The notes beneath the pieces are model-generated. The model was not told the origin of the DNA, did not search any database, and saw only the letters and a program-made list of their open reading frames with translations. Made by a program: the position numbers and the translations under genes. From an uncultured Clostridia bacterium (GTDB lineage Bacteria; Bacillota; Clostridia; TANB77; CAG-465), in assembly GCA_934149365.1 (NCBI GenBank), contig CAKPEI010000004.1, forward strand, positions 119,174 to 183,173: 64,000 nt of DNA. Direction: 5' to 3'. Shown here in pieces: positions 40,962 through 50,092 of the stretch (its first letter is position 1; each line of letters begins with the position of its first letter).

Positions 40962-43283
40962 ATGGTTTTTGAACAAGAGCAGAGTGATACAATAAACGTA
41001 AAGTATAGTAAATTAGATGGCGTGTTATCATTTTTTAAGAATATTGTTGGTTATAAAGTATTTATATTTACAGTTATATTAGCTGTATCTAGCATGGTAT
41101 CAATCTTTGGATATCATCCAATACCATTTGTGATGTTAGCAGTAGCAACTGTATTTAAAATACCGTTACTACTTCCTGGTGTTGTTACGGTACTGTCAAT
41201 GATTATTTTAAAAGCAAGTGTACCTGAGATTATGCTATATGTTTTGACAAATATAACATACATAATAGCGACAGTGGCTATAAATATTCAGGATGTAGGG
41301 CGAAAAGTTGCAATTGGAATAAAATTGGCAATTTCTATGGCAATAGTAACAGTTATAATGTTCTTCGTTAAGAATTTTGAATTAGGTTATTTATTAGATA
41401 ATGTTGCATTAATATTTTTGGTACAAGCAATATATTATGTATATGTGCATGGCTTTTATTTTCTATCAAACATAGATAAAAATATGATATATTCAGTGGA
41501 AGAAATTGTTTCTATGGCTGTCATGGTTATGATAACATTACTTCCTATTACAAATGCCGGAACTGTTGGAATGAATATATGGATGACAATCTGTCTATTG
41601 TTTGTAGTACTTATTGGTTATACAGGTAATGCAATATCTGGGGTAGCAGTGAGTGTAGTATTAGGTATGTTTAGTGCTATTTTATCAAAAGATATAAATT
41701 TACTTGCCGTAGTGGCAGCTCCTGGAATAGTTGCTAGTTTATTAAATAGAGTTAATAAAGCCTTTTCAATAATTGGTGTTGTTATTTCTGCTGTTATTTT
41801 AAATTATATAATGCAAAGAAATTTAGTAATATCTCCAGAAATAATAGAAACAGCAATAGCTTCACTTGTAATATTGATATTACCAAAGAAAGTTATGGTT
41901 GTACTTGAAGACATATTTGATAAGAACAACACTCTAAGAAGTGCATATGAAAAAGAACTTGGTGTTGGAAGTGATATAAAAAACAAACTTAGTGCAATGT
42001 CTGAGGTGTTTGACAATTTATCTAGCATAACATTAAACTCTAATAAAGAATACTTCGAAGAAACACAAAAAGTTATAGAGAAGTATTTAAATGATTACAA
42101 AGAATCAAAATGCTTGAGTTGTAACAAAAGGTATTATTGTTTAAAAGATAATATGAATTTAGTATCTTCGTACATTGCTAGAAAACTTGAGGGAAATGAT
42201 GAAATTACAGAAAGTATGCTTCCAGTTGATTGTGAAGAAGCTACTGTAATGATAAAAGAAATAAAAGACATATATAACAATATGAAGCTTATGAGAATAA
42301 TAAAACAAAAAGAGGAAGAGAGTAATATTAAGCTTGCAAATGAATATAAAGAAGTTGCCACTCTTATAAAGAATATGTCAAGAGATGTAAATAAGCTAAA
42401 AAAAGAAGTGTCTTATACACAAAAATGTATTAGACAAGAGTTAAAACTTTTAGGCTATCAAATATATGAAGATAATTATATAGATGAAAAAGATAATAAA
42501 ATATATGAATTCATTACCGATATTTTAGATGATGTTGATAAAGCCAAAGGTGAAATACAGACAGTAGTTGGCGAAGTGATAGGCCAAAAGATGAATATTA
42601 AGCTTATACTAAATAGTAGCAAAAACGAAAAATCAAGAATTAAACTTGTGTCAGATGGTAAGTATGCTATAAGCACTGAAATTTACCAGAAAAGTAAAAA
42701 TGAAGGCGAAAAAAATGGAGATACGTATTATGTGTCTGATATAAAAAATGGTAAAGTAATAGCGATAAGTGATGGAATGGGCTCTGGAAGTAATGCTAAC
42801 CAAACAAGTTCTGCAGTAATAAGTATGGTAGAGAAACTTTTAGAAAGTGGCTTCGGAAACAGTACTATTACCAAAGTTGTAAATGGTATGGTTAAGCTAA
42901 AAGAGGATGCAAGTAATGCGGCAACTTTGGATATGACAGTTATAAATACAAATAAAGAAAAAATAGAGTTTGTAAAAGCTGGAGCAGCACCTACATATGT
43001 TATATCCAATTTCGAATTACAGGAAATAGGTGAAGATACATTACCGTTGGGACAAAATATTGATATAAATTATGATAGTAATAGTATAGAAATAAAATCA
43101 CCTATGATTGTTGTGAATATTTCAGACGGAGCTTATAGCGATGAATTAAGAGAATATTTTGAATACATTTCAAAAAAGAATTTTGCTTTTATAACAAAGA
43201 AAGAAATAATATCTGGAATAATTGAAAGAATAAGTGAAAATAGCAGTGACGATGTAACTATAATTGTTACTAAAATAGAATAA
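40962..43283 (+). CDS. spoIIE: Stage II sporulation protein E
   Basis: The membrane PP2C phosphatase that dephosphorylates SpoIIAA and so activates sigma-F in the forespore. The 773-residue product has about ten N-terminal membrane helices (residues 30-310), a central regulatory/oligomerisation region with a cysteine cluster (CLSCNKRYYC), and a C-terminal PP2C domain with metal aspartates in ISDGMGSG, VNISDGAYSDE and SSDDVTIIV. Ribosome site AGAGGTG. Together with spoIIR it indicates a working sigma-F/sigma-E programme. Confidence 0.94.
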   Translation: MVFEQEQSDTINVKYSKLDGVLSFFKNIVGYKVFIFTVILAVSSMVSIFGYHPIPFVMLAVATVFKIPLLLPGVVTVLSMIILKASVPEIMLYVLTNITYIIATVAINIQDVGRKVAIGIKLAISMAIVTVIMFFVKNFELGYLLDNVALIFLVQAIYYVYVHGFYFLSNIDKNMIYSVEEIVSMAVMVMITLLPITNAGTVGMNIWMTICLLFVVLIGYTGNAISGVAVSVVLGMFSAILSKDINLLAVVAAPGIVASLLNRVNKAFSIIGVVISAVILNYIMQRNLVISPEIIETAIASLVILILPKKVMVVLEDIFDKNNTLRSAYEKELGVGSDIKNKLSAMSEVFDNLSSITLNSNKEYFEETQKVIEKYLNDYKESKCLSCNKRYYCLKDNMNLVSSYIARKLEGNDEITESMLPVDCEEATVMIKEIKDIYNNMKLMRIIKQKEEESNIKLANEYKEVATLIKNMSRDVNKLKKEVSYTQKCIRQELKLLGYQIYEDNYIDEKDNKIYEFITDILDDVDKAKGEIQTVVGEVIGQKMNIKLILNSSKNEKSRIKLVSDGKYAISTEIYQKSKNEGEKNGDTYYVSDIKNGKVIAISDGMGSGSNANQTSSAVISMVEKLLESGFGNSTITKVVNGMVKLKEDASNAATLDMTVINTNKEKIEFVKAGAAPTYVISNFELQEIGEDTLPLGQNIDINYDSNSIEIKSPMIVVNISDGAYSDELREYFEYISKKNFAFITKKEIISGIIERISENSSDDVTIIVTKIE

Positions 43284-43295
43284 GAAATAGATGGT

Positions 43296-43322
43296 GGGGG
43301 AAGTTTACTTCCTCTTTTTTTT
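43296..43322 (+). terminator. spoIIE terminator
   Basis: Stem GGGGAAGT/ACTTCCTC followed by an eight-T run. Confidence 0.85.
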
Positions 43323-43390
43323 GTTGCACATCTAAAATATTTTAATAATAAAAAAGATGCTATGTATCTCTACATAACATCCTACTAAAC

Positions 43391-43467
<77 letters not shown>

Positions 43468-43593
43468 ATAGTACTTAGTACTAGTATATAATAACATAAA
43501 TGGACAATGTTTGTCAATATTTTTATTAGAAAAATTAAATAAATGTGAAAAATTATTAATTAAAAAAGTAAAATCCGTTTAGAAAATAAAATA

Positions 43594-43618
43594 ACACCCT
43601 GCATAATTTGCAGGGTGT
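43594..43618 (-). terminator. Terminator of the 187-aa unknown gene
   Basis: A perfect 10-bp stem ACACCCTGCA/TGCAGGGTGT followed on the minus strand by TATTTTATTTT. Confidence 0.8.
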
Positions 43619-43630
43619 ATAGCGAATAAA

Positions 43631-44191
43631 TCAGTTTTCAGTGTTAAGTTTAAGTTGTTGAACTTCCGTTAGTACGCTTGCTTCCGGATTATATACATGA
43701 ATAGTATATTTGCTGAAAGGGAGATTTTTTAAATTTTCATTTGAGAAAAAGTCAATCTGACGTTCAGCGGTTATCCAAACAAGTCTATGATTTACATGGA
43801 AGTCGGGATAAACCGTTTCTTCTCTATATTGGTCAACAACCCACACATTTTCTTCCATGGGGTAATCATTATCTCTTTTCTTATGCTCAACATATCTTCC
43901 CGGCGTTGCTTTTATACCTTCGCTTGTCAAAACTTTTTTGATTATACGCTCGTAAACGTCCCAGGCATCTCTGCTTACACTTTCTTCTCTAAAAGCGCTA
44001 TAAGCTTCGTATGGTAAAGAGTAAAGCTTTACTTCATAAGTTTTCTCCCATCCTTCAGGTAAAGCAGAAACTAGCCGCTCGTACCAACTTTCAGAGTGGA
44101 GATGACTTAGTAATAATGCTTGAACATCATTTAACTGCTGCCCCATATCTTCAGGGCCTTTTTGCTTTTTTGAATAAACTGAGTACAACAT
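43631..44191 (-). CDS. Unknown protein, 186 aa, foreign-looking codon use
   Basis: A soluble acidic protein that I cannot assign. Features: an N-terminal Gln/Leu-rich helix (MGQQLNDVQALLLSHLHSE), a Trp-rich middle (SWYERLVSALPEGWEKTYEV; ENVWVVDQYREETVYPDFHVNH) and a strand-rich end (VWITAERQIDFF). AAGGAGG lies 8 nt before ATG 44191. Codons such as GCG, CTC, CGC and one CGG set it apart from its AT-rich neighbours, like the genes at 1379-3154 and 30192. It may be a transferred gene. Single gene with a strong terminator. Confidence 0.55.
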   Translation of the reverse strand: MLYSVYSKKQKGPEDMGQQLNDVQALLLSHLHSESWYERLVSALPEGWEKTYEVKLYSLPYEAYSAFREESVSRDAWDVYERIIKKVLTSEGIKATPGRYVEHKKRDNDYPMEENVWVVDQYREETVYPDFHVNHRLVWITAERQIDFFSNENLKNLPFSKYTIHVYNPEASVLTEVQQLKLNTEN

Positions 44192-44386
44192 CAAAAAATC
44201 CTCCTTAAAAAATAATTATTTCTTAATTGCTATTAAATAGCACATATATGATATCACAACTTTACATAAAAGTAAAGAGAAAGGGTAAAATTGTAATTAA
44301 TTTATTTAGTAATAATAATATATTATTGTTATTATTTAAATAAATGATATAATATAGACAAATAATAAATGTAAAGGTGAATATTT

Positions 44387-45247
44387 ATGTATGATGTAAT
44401 AGTTATAGGAAATGGTCCAGCGGGAGTTACTGCTGCAATATATACAAAAAGAGCCAATTTAAATACTTTAGTTATAGGAAAAGATGGAGGCTCATTAGAA
44501 AAAGCGGAGAAAATACAGAACTACTACGGTTTTGAAAATATAACAGGTAAAGAGTTAGTAAAACTTGGTATAGAACAAATAAAAGGTCTAGGAATAGAGC
44601 ATAAGAAAGAAGAAGTAATAGCTATAGAAAAAGGCGAAAATGTATTTAAAGTAATTACTAATATTAATGAATACGAAGCAATATCTATAGTGATAGCAAC
44701 TGGAACTGTAAGAAACAAAGTAAATATAGATGGAGTTAGTCAATTTGAAGGCAAGGGAGTAAGCTATTGTGCAATATGTGATGCATTTTTCTTTAAAGGA
44801 AAAGATGTAGCAGTACTTGGAAATGGCAAGTTTGCTGTTCATGAAATAAACGAGTTATTACCAGTTGTTAAAACAGTTACTATGCTTACAAATGGAAAAG
44901 AGAAGCTTAATTTTAGAGATGAAAGAGTAAATGTTTTAGATAAAAAAATAAAGAGAATATCCGGTGAGAGTAGATTAGAAAAAGTAGAGTTTGACGATAA
45001 TACAAGTTTACCTATATCTGCTGTCTTTATAGCTGAGGGAACAGCAAGTAGTGTTGATTTTGCTAAAAGAATGGGAGCTGTAATATCTGGTAATAATATA
45101 GTTGTAGATAATAAGTACATGACTAATATACCGGGAATGTTTGCAGCAGGCGATTGCATTGGTGGGTTACTTCAAGTTTCAAAAGCAGTATCAGATGGCG
45201 CAAATGCAGGAATATCTATTATAGATTATGTGAGGAAGAACAAATAA
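44387..45247 (+). CDS. Thioredoxin-reductase-like flavoprotein
   Basis: A 286-residue FAD/NAD(P)-binding protein of the TrxB family: FAD site IVIGNGPAGVTAAIYTKRANL, redox-active CAIC in SYCAICDAFFFKGKDVAVLGNGKFAVHE, and the late FAD motif GMFAAGDCIGGLLQVSKAVSDGA, which I cite in part only. The pyridine-nucleotide motif reads GNGKFA rather than GGGDSA, so its electron donor could differ (for example ferredoxin or F420-type). It is shorter than usual TrxB. It leads a four-gene redox operon: its TAA overlaps the ATG of ccdA. Confidence 0.88.
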   Translation: MYDVIVIGNGPAGVTAAIYTKRANLNTLVIGKDGGSLEKAEKIQNYYGFENITGKELVKLGIEQIKGLGIEHKKEEVIAIEKGENVFKVITNINEYEAISIVIATGTVRNKVNIDGVSQFEGKGVSYCAICDAFFFKGKDVAVLGNGKFAVHEINELLPVVKTVTMLTNGKEKLNFRDERVNVLDKKIKRISGESRLEKVEFDDNTSLPISAVFIAEGTASSVDFAKRMGAVISGNNIVVDNKYMTNIPGMFAAGDCIGGLLQVSKAVSDGANAGISIIDYVRKNK

Positions 45248-45918
45248 TGGAGTACGTACTTATTTTTTTAGAAGGAATTATTACTTTTATTTCTCCATGT
45301 ATGTTGCCAATGCTACCTATATACATATCATATTTTGCTGGAAAAGATAATAGTAAATCAAGTAAATTTATGACTTTGCTCAATGCGGTTTGTTTTGTTA
45401 TAGGCTTTTCTATTGTGTTTACAGCTTTAGGAGTTTTTTCTGCATCATTAGGAACTTTTTTTAAGAATAATAGTAGAGTAGTAAATATTGTCTTAGGAAT
45501 AATTATTGTTATATTTGGCATTAATTTTATGGAAATAATTAAAATACCGGGTATAAATAACAGTAAAGGTATAAAAATAAATATTAATAAATATAATTGT
45601 ATGTCATCATTTATACTTGGAGTTGTTTTTTCCATAACGTGGTCACCTTGTGTGGGAGCTTTTTTAGGAACTGCACTTAGTATAATTTTAGTAAATGGTA
45701 ATGTTTTAAAGGGAACAATATTAATTTTAATCTATTGCTTAGGGTTGGGAATTCCTTTTGTAATATCAGCAGCATTAATTGATAGATTAAAAAATACATT
45801 TGATTATATTAAAAAGCACTATTTATTAATAACTAGGATATGTGGAACTTTCCTATGTATAATAGGAATTTTAATGATGACCGGTACTATAGATAAATAT
45901 TTTATGCTAGTTTCATAG
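45247..45918 (+). CDS. CcdA-family thiol-redox membrane protein
   Basis: A 223-residue, six-helix protein that carries electrons from cytoplasmic thioredoxin to the outside. Conserved elements: FISPCMLPMLPIYISYFAG in helix 1 with the first redox cysteine, and ITWSPCVGAFLGTALS in helix 4 with the second. The ATG at 45247 overlaps the stop of the reductase gene (TAATG), with GAGGAAG upstream. The longer open frame from 45154 lies inside trxB and is not used. The order reductase-CcdA-TlpA-Trx describes a complete outward electron relay. Confidence 0.9.
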   Translation: MEYVLIFLEGIITFISPCMLPMLPIYISYFAGKDNSKSSKFMTLLNAVCFVIGFSIVFTALGVFSASLGTFFKNNSRVVNIVLGIIIVIFGINFMEIIKIPGINNSKGIKININKYNCMSSFILGVVFSITWSPCVGAFLGTALSIILVNGNVLKGTILILIYCLGLGIPFVISAALIDRLKNTFDYIKKHYLLITRICGTFLCIIGILMMTGTIDKYFMLVS

Positions 45919-45938
45919 AAATCAGAAAGGAAATGTAT

Positions 45939-46499
45939 ATGAATGATAAATTAAAAACAATTATCTATATAGTTATATTTTGCGTTGTTATGGCTTTTCT
46001 AGTATTGGTATATACTAAACTAAGTAATGAGAAAAAGTTAAGTGCAAATGATAAAGATATAGAAATAAAGAGTTCAAACTATAAAAAAGAAAAGCTTAAA
46101 GATTTTAGCTTGTCTCTAGAAGATGGTAGTAAAATAAATATCTCATCTTTGATAGGCAAACCAATTGTAATTAATGTATGGACTTCATGGTGTGCATATT
46201 GTAAAATAGAAATGCCATATTTTAATGAACTTTATCTAAAGGAAAAGGATAACATCAATTTTGTAATGATAAATGTAACTGGTGATAGGGACACAAAAGA
46301 AGATGCTAAAAAATTTGTAAATGAAAACAATTTTGATTTTAACATATATTATGATTTTACATTAGATTCTGTAGAAAATTTGGAAATATATAGTTATCCT
46401 ACAACGATATTTGTAGATAAAGAAGGCTATATAAATTATGTAAGAGTTGGAACTATAACAAAAGATGAACTTGTAGATAAAATAAATGAATTGAAGTAG
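45939..46499 (+). CDS. TlpA/ResA-like thioredoxin, membrane-anchored
   Basis: A 186-residue protein with an N-terminal anchor (about 5-25) and an outer thioredoxin domain: FSLSLEDGSKINISSLIGKP, active site WTSWCAYCKIEMPYF, and the cis-proline region SYPTTIFVDKEG. It should be reduced by the upstream CcdA and act on extracytoplasmic protein disulfides. ATG 45939 is preferred to 45933 by spacing from AAAGGA. A second TlpA-like protein is encoded at 9000-9596. Confidence 0.88.
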   Translation: MNDKLKTIIYIVIFCVVMAFLVLVYTKLSNEKKLSANDKDIEIKSSNYKKEKLKDFSLSLEDGSKINISSLIGKPIVINVWTSWCAYCKIEMPYFNELYLKEKDNINFVMINVTGDRDTKEDAKKFVNENNFDFNIYYDFTLDSVENLEIYSYPTTIFVDKEGYINYVRVGTITKDELVDKINELK

Positions 46500-46511
46500 G
46501 GAGGAATAATT

Positions 46512-46820
46512 ATGATAATAGAAATAACAAGAGATAATTTTGAAGAAGAAGTTTTAAAATCTGATAAGAAGGTGCTTGTAGACTTTTGGGCTACTTGGTG
46601 TAATCCTTGTAAAATGATGCATCCTGTACTTGAAAAGTTAGATGAAGAGTTAAATGGTGAGGCTAAAATAGGGAAGATAAACATAGACAATGACCCAGAA
46701 CTAGCTTCTAAATTTGGAGTTATGAGTATACCGACATTTATGGTGTTTGAAAAAGAAGAATTAAAAAGCACTTTGGTGGGAACTCAAAGTTTAGAAAAAC
46801 TAAAAGAAATAGTAAAATAA
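46512..46820 (+). CDS. trxA: Thioredoxin
   Basis: A 102-residue cytoplasmic thioredoxin with VDFWATWCNPCKMMHPVLEKL (WCNPC rather than the usual WCGPC) and the cis-proline loop VMSIPTFMVF. GGGAGG lies upstream of the ATG. As the last gene of the redox operon it probably takes electrons from the reductase and passes them to CcdA. The N in the active site may tune its redox potential. Confidence 0.92.
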   Translation: MIIEITRDNFEEEVLKSDKKVLVDFWATWCNPCKMMHPVLEKLDEELNGEAKIGKINIDNDPELASKFGVMSIPTFMVFEKEELKSTLVGTQSLEKLKEIVK

Positions 46821-46832
46821 AAGAGTATAAAA

Positions 46833-46873
46833 AAAGAAGGCTTAACTTCAATGTGAAATTAGGCTTTCTTTTT
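46833..46873 (+). terminator. Terminator of the redox operon
   Basis: A 13-position stem AAAGAAGGCTTAA/TTAGGCTTTCTTT with two G-T pairs, then T-rich sequence. Confidence 0.75.
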
Positions 46874-46880
46874 ATTTTAA

Positions 46881-47810
46881 TTAATTATCTTTCATTATTT
46901 CTTTTGCAGCTCCAATTGCTCCTAAAGCTTTTGTTGCATCAAAAGGAATAAATACTTTGTTTGCAGGTCCTTCTGCAACTTTTTCAAGTGACTCTAAAGC
47001 TTTTATAGCAACAAGATTATCACTTGGTTTAGCATCCATTATAGCACCATAAACAGCTGTAATTTCTTGAGCTTTAGCTTCTGCTATTTTCTTTATAGCT
47101 TCAGATGTACCTTCAGCTTCAAGAATCTTAGCTTCTCTTATACCTTGAGCTCTTCTTATGCTAGATTCTCTTTCTGCCTCAGCTTCTAATATAATAGCTT
47201 CTTTTTTACCTTCTGCATGAGTTATATCAGATTGCCTTTTACCTTCAGCTTCAAGTATAGCTGCTCTTTTTGTTCTTTCTGCATTCATTTGCTTTTCCAT
47301 TGCATCTCTAATATCTGCAGGTGGTTTAATGTCTTTTATTTCAACACGTTCAACTTTACAGCCCCATTTGTCAGTAGCTAAATCTAAAACATCTCTTAAT
47401 TGTGAGTTTATAGAATCTCTTGAACTAAATGTGTTATCTAAGTCCATTTTACCTACGATATCACGAATTGTTGTTATAGCAAGGTAAGCGATACCTTTTT
47501 GAAGATTTTCAATTTCATATACAGCTTTGGCTGGATCTGTTATTTGATAGAAAACAACAGTATCTATCGTTATAGTAACGTTATCTTTTGTTATAACACC
47601 TTGTGGCGGAACATCCATAGTTTGTTGCTTTAAACTAACTACAGCTCTTACTCTATCTACAAAAGGAAATATCAAATTAAGACCAGCATGAGCTTCTTTG
47701 TAGAACTTACCTAACCTTTCTATAATGTATACTTCAGATTGTCTAACTACTTTAATTGAAAATAATGCAATTATTATTATAAAAATAAAAACACCAATTA
47801 AAACTCCCAT
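46881..47810 (-). CDS. SPFH-domain (stomatin/QmcA-like) membrane protein
   Basis: A 309-residue stomatin-type scaffold: an N-terminal membrane segment, an SPFH domain (VVRQSEVYIIERLGKFYKE; VFYQITDPAKAVYEIENL; ATTIRDIVGKMDLDNTFSSRD), then a long Ala/Glu-rich coiled coil (RAAILEAEGKRQSDITHAEG and similar repeats). It probably organises membrane microdomains or a protease partner. It lies directly downstream of the nfeD gene, the classical partner of SPFH proteins. Confidence 0.92.
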   Translation of the reverse strand: MGVLIGVFIFIIIIALFSIKVVRQSEVYIIERLGKFYKEAHAGLNLIFPFVDRVRAVVSLKQQTMDVPPQGVITKDNVTITIDTVVFYQITDPAKAVYEIENLQKGIAYLAITTIRDIVGKMDLDNTFSSRDSINSQLRDVLDLATDKWGCKVERVEIKDIKPPADIRDAMEKQMNAERTKRAAILEAEGKRQSDITHAEGKKEAIILEAEAERESSIRRAQGIREAKILEAEGTSEAIKKIAEAKAQEITAVYGAIMDAKPSDNLVAIKALESLEKVAEGPANKVFIPFDATKALGAIGAAKEIMKDN

Positions 47811-47834
47811 ATAAATACCTCCTTAAATTATTTA

Positions 47835-48266
47835 TTAAACTTTTTTAACTATAAGTTTAACTCCTTCTATTTTTAATACAACTACGGTAGCACCTTCTTC
47901 AATATTTTCGTCTGTTGAAGATACTGCTGACCAAATTTCACCTGCTACTTTTACTTGTCCTTTTCCATGCAAATTATCAATTTCTTTTATAACAACAGCA
48001 TTTTTACCAATTACTGATTCAGAATTCATTGCAACATCTTTTGCTTTAAAAAATTTAGTTACAATTGGTCTTATAAAAGCAATCAATAAAATAGAAGATA
48101 TAACAAATGTAATAACTTGCACTTGCATACTAGCCCCAAATATTGCACATAAAAATGCTAGAAAAGCTCCTATTGCAGGGAAAAATAACAAAAAGCTAAT
48201 AGTAAATATTTCAAGTATGAACATAACAGCACTTGCTATAAGCCAAATTCCCGCTCCAAGTGGCAT
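47835..48266 (-). CDS. NfeD-family membrane protein
   Basis: A 143-residue short NfeD: a hydrophobic N-terminal half of about three helices (IWLIASAVMFILEIFTISFLLFFPAIGAFLAFL is hydrophobic throughout) and a C-terminal OB-fold (SVIGKNAVVIKEI...GKGQVKVAGEIWSAVS...GATVVVLKIEGVKLIVKKV). ATG 48266 follows AAGGAGG; the upstream start at 48290 precedes that site. It forms a two-gene unit with the SPFH protein. Confidence 0.9.
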   Translation of the reverse strand: MPLGAGIWLIASAVMFILEIFTISFLLFFPAIGAFLAFLCAIFGASMQVQVITFVISSILLIAFIRPIVTKFFKAKDVAMNSESVIGKNAVVIKEIDNLHGKGQVKVAGEIWSAVSSTDENIEEGATVVVLKIEGVKLIVKKV

Positions 48267-48446
48267 GAAATACGCCTCCTTCCGTAACACATAATTGATG
48301 TAAACAAATTATATAACAAAAGTATTTAAAAAGGAAGCTTTTTATTACAAATTATAGAATAAAATAATGCAAAAAGAATTCACAAATTGTCATATTTGAT
48401 ATATAATTGTAGATAGCAAAAGAGAATGTAAGGGGTAAATATTTGT

Positions 48447-50018
48447 ATGAAATTTAATAAAAAATCTTTTTTTAGATATTTGGTATTATTGTTAGTGATA
48501 ATATTAAGCTTTGTGACGATAAATGTGTGTAATAATAAAAAAAGTATTAATATAGATTTGTTTGGAAAAAATATTAAAATTAAATCAAGTGATATTTTAG
48601 AGGAAAATGGAGAATACTATTTATCGTATGATTTTATTAAGCAAAATATAGACGAAGAAATATACTATGATGTTGTTTCTAAAAAGGTAGTAATAGCTTC
48701 TGATAAATGCCTTTTGAAAGCTAAAATAAATGAAAAAGAAGTTAGCAACAATTTTCAAAAGGAAAATGTGGAAAATATATGCGTTATTGAAAAAAATGAG
48801 GAAGAGTATGTCTCTTTAGAAGTTTTAGAAAAAGCCTATGATTATGATATAACAAAATACAAAAATACTATATATGTATCAGAAAAAGATTATTTCGAAT
48901 GTATTGTAAAATCAAATGATACAAGAATGTATGAAAAGAGTGACTTTAAAAGTAGAGTAGTAAATTTTACTGATACAAAAACTCATTTGACAGGTATTAT
49001 GGAAAAAGACGGCTTTATTCTAGTTAAAACAGATGATGAAAAAATAGGCTATATATCAAGTAAAATGTTAAATTATAAATTAAATGTAAAAGAGAATGTA
49101 GAAGAAGAAACTAAATTTTCAAAATACATATTCGCAGATAGCACAAACCAATATGTGGAAAAAGGATTGGGCGTAGATGGAGTAATGTTAAATATGTTTA
49201 ATATTACTCAAAAATCAGGGGATGTAAATGAACAGAAGATAGATAGCAGCTTTCTTACTAGCGTAAAAAATAACGGATATAAAGTATATGGAATAGTTAC
49301 TAATGGATATAGTTTGGCTGGCTTTAATACTACAACTATTTCACAAATATTATCAGATGAATGTAAAAGACTTTTAGTCATAAATAATTTGGTAAGTTAT
49401 TCTGAAAAATATAACTTAGACGGAATTGTAGTTGATTTTAGAATGATTAAAGAGGAAGATAGTGATAATTTTACTCAATTTATAAAAGAGTTTAATGCTT
49501 TTTATACTAAGGAAGTTGTAGTTAGTATAAATGCAGGAGAATATAAAAACTATGTAAAATCTATTAAGTATTCTGATTTTTCAATAGTAAATTTTTATGA
49601 ACAAAGAGATTTAAACTCTAATGTGTCTGGTTCTGTTTCAGAGCTGCCATGGATGGAACAAATTATAAAAAATATAATAGAAGAAACGAAGGCAAGCAAA
49701 GTAGTAGCATGCATACCTAGTTATTCAATATTATGGACAGAAAAAAATAGCAATGTGGTTAATTCTAAAGTGTACAACTTAAGTTCTATTCAAGATTACA
49801 TTACAAAAAATAAATTAACTAAAAAATATCTTGAAAATTTAAAACAAAACTACGTTGAGTTTAAAAAAGGTTCACTTGTTTATAGAATGTGGGTAGAAGA
49901 TGATACTTCAATAAAAAATAGGATGGAAATAATAAAAAATAACAAATTAGGGGGAGTAGCTATATACAAGTTAGGGTATGAAAATAGTGATATATTAAGC
50001 TTGGTAAATATTGAGTAA
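48447..50018 (+). CDS. Secreted GH18-like protein with SH3 domain, catalytic Glu apparently lost
   Basis: A 523-residue exported protein: an N-terminal signal/anchor (about 10-28), a copper-amine-oxidase-N-like region (LEENGEYYLSYDFIKQNI ... YVSLEVLEKAYDYDI), an SH3-like stretch (about 155-205) and a GH18-type barrel like those of spore-cortex or wall hydrolases (YvbX/SleL group). The GH18 motif DGxxxDxE appears as LDGIVVDFRM, so the acid/base glutamate is replaced. The protein may bind rather than cleave glycan. Ribosome site AAGGGG. It precedes the pilin-like cluster but has separate promoter signals. Confidence 0.7.
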   Translation: MKFNKKSFFRYLVLLLVIILSFVTINVCNNKKSINIDLFGKNIKIKSSDILEENGEYYLSYDFIKQNIDEEIYYDVVSKKVVIASDKCLLKAKINEKEVSNNFQKENVENICVIEKNEEEYVSLEVLEKAYDYDITKYKNTIYVSEKDYFECIVKSNDTRMYEKSDFKSRVVNFTDTKTHLTGIMEKDGFILVKTDDEKIGYISSKMLNYKLNVKENVEEETKFSKYIFADSTNQYVEKGLGVDGVMLNMFNITQKSGDVNEQKIDSSFLTSVKNNGYKVYGIVTNGYSLAGFNTTTISQILSDECKRLLVINNLVSYSEKYNLDGIVVDFRMIKEEDSDNFTQFIKEFNAFYTKEVVVSINAGEYKNYVKSIKYSDFSIVNFYEQRDLNSNVSGSVSELPWMEQIIKNIIEETKASKVVACIPSYSILWTEKNSNVVNSKVYNLSSIQDYITKNKLTKKYLENLKQNYVEFKKGSLVYRMWVEDDTSIKNRMEIIKNNKLGGVAIYKLGYENSDILSLVNIE

Positions 50019-50035
50019 GTATAAGTAAAATTTCG

Positions 50036-50064
50036 TTGACAATATTTCCTATTTATAATATGAT
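50036..50064 (+). promoter_or_regulatory. Sigma-A promoter of the pilin-like pair
   Basis: TTGACA at 50036-50041, a 17-bp spacer, TATGAT at 50059-50064, about 28 bp before the first gene. Confidence 0.75.
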
Positions 50065-50092
50065 ATAGCTATATTTGTAAAAGAGGTGCAGT

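Noticed and set aside
45154..45246. Longer N-terminal extension of the CcdA gene
   Set aside because: It overlaps trxB in another frame, while ATG 45247 overlaps the trxB stop in the usual coupled way and gives the normal CcdA start.
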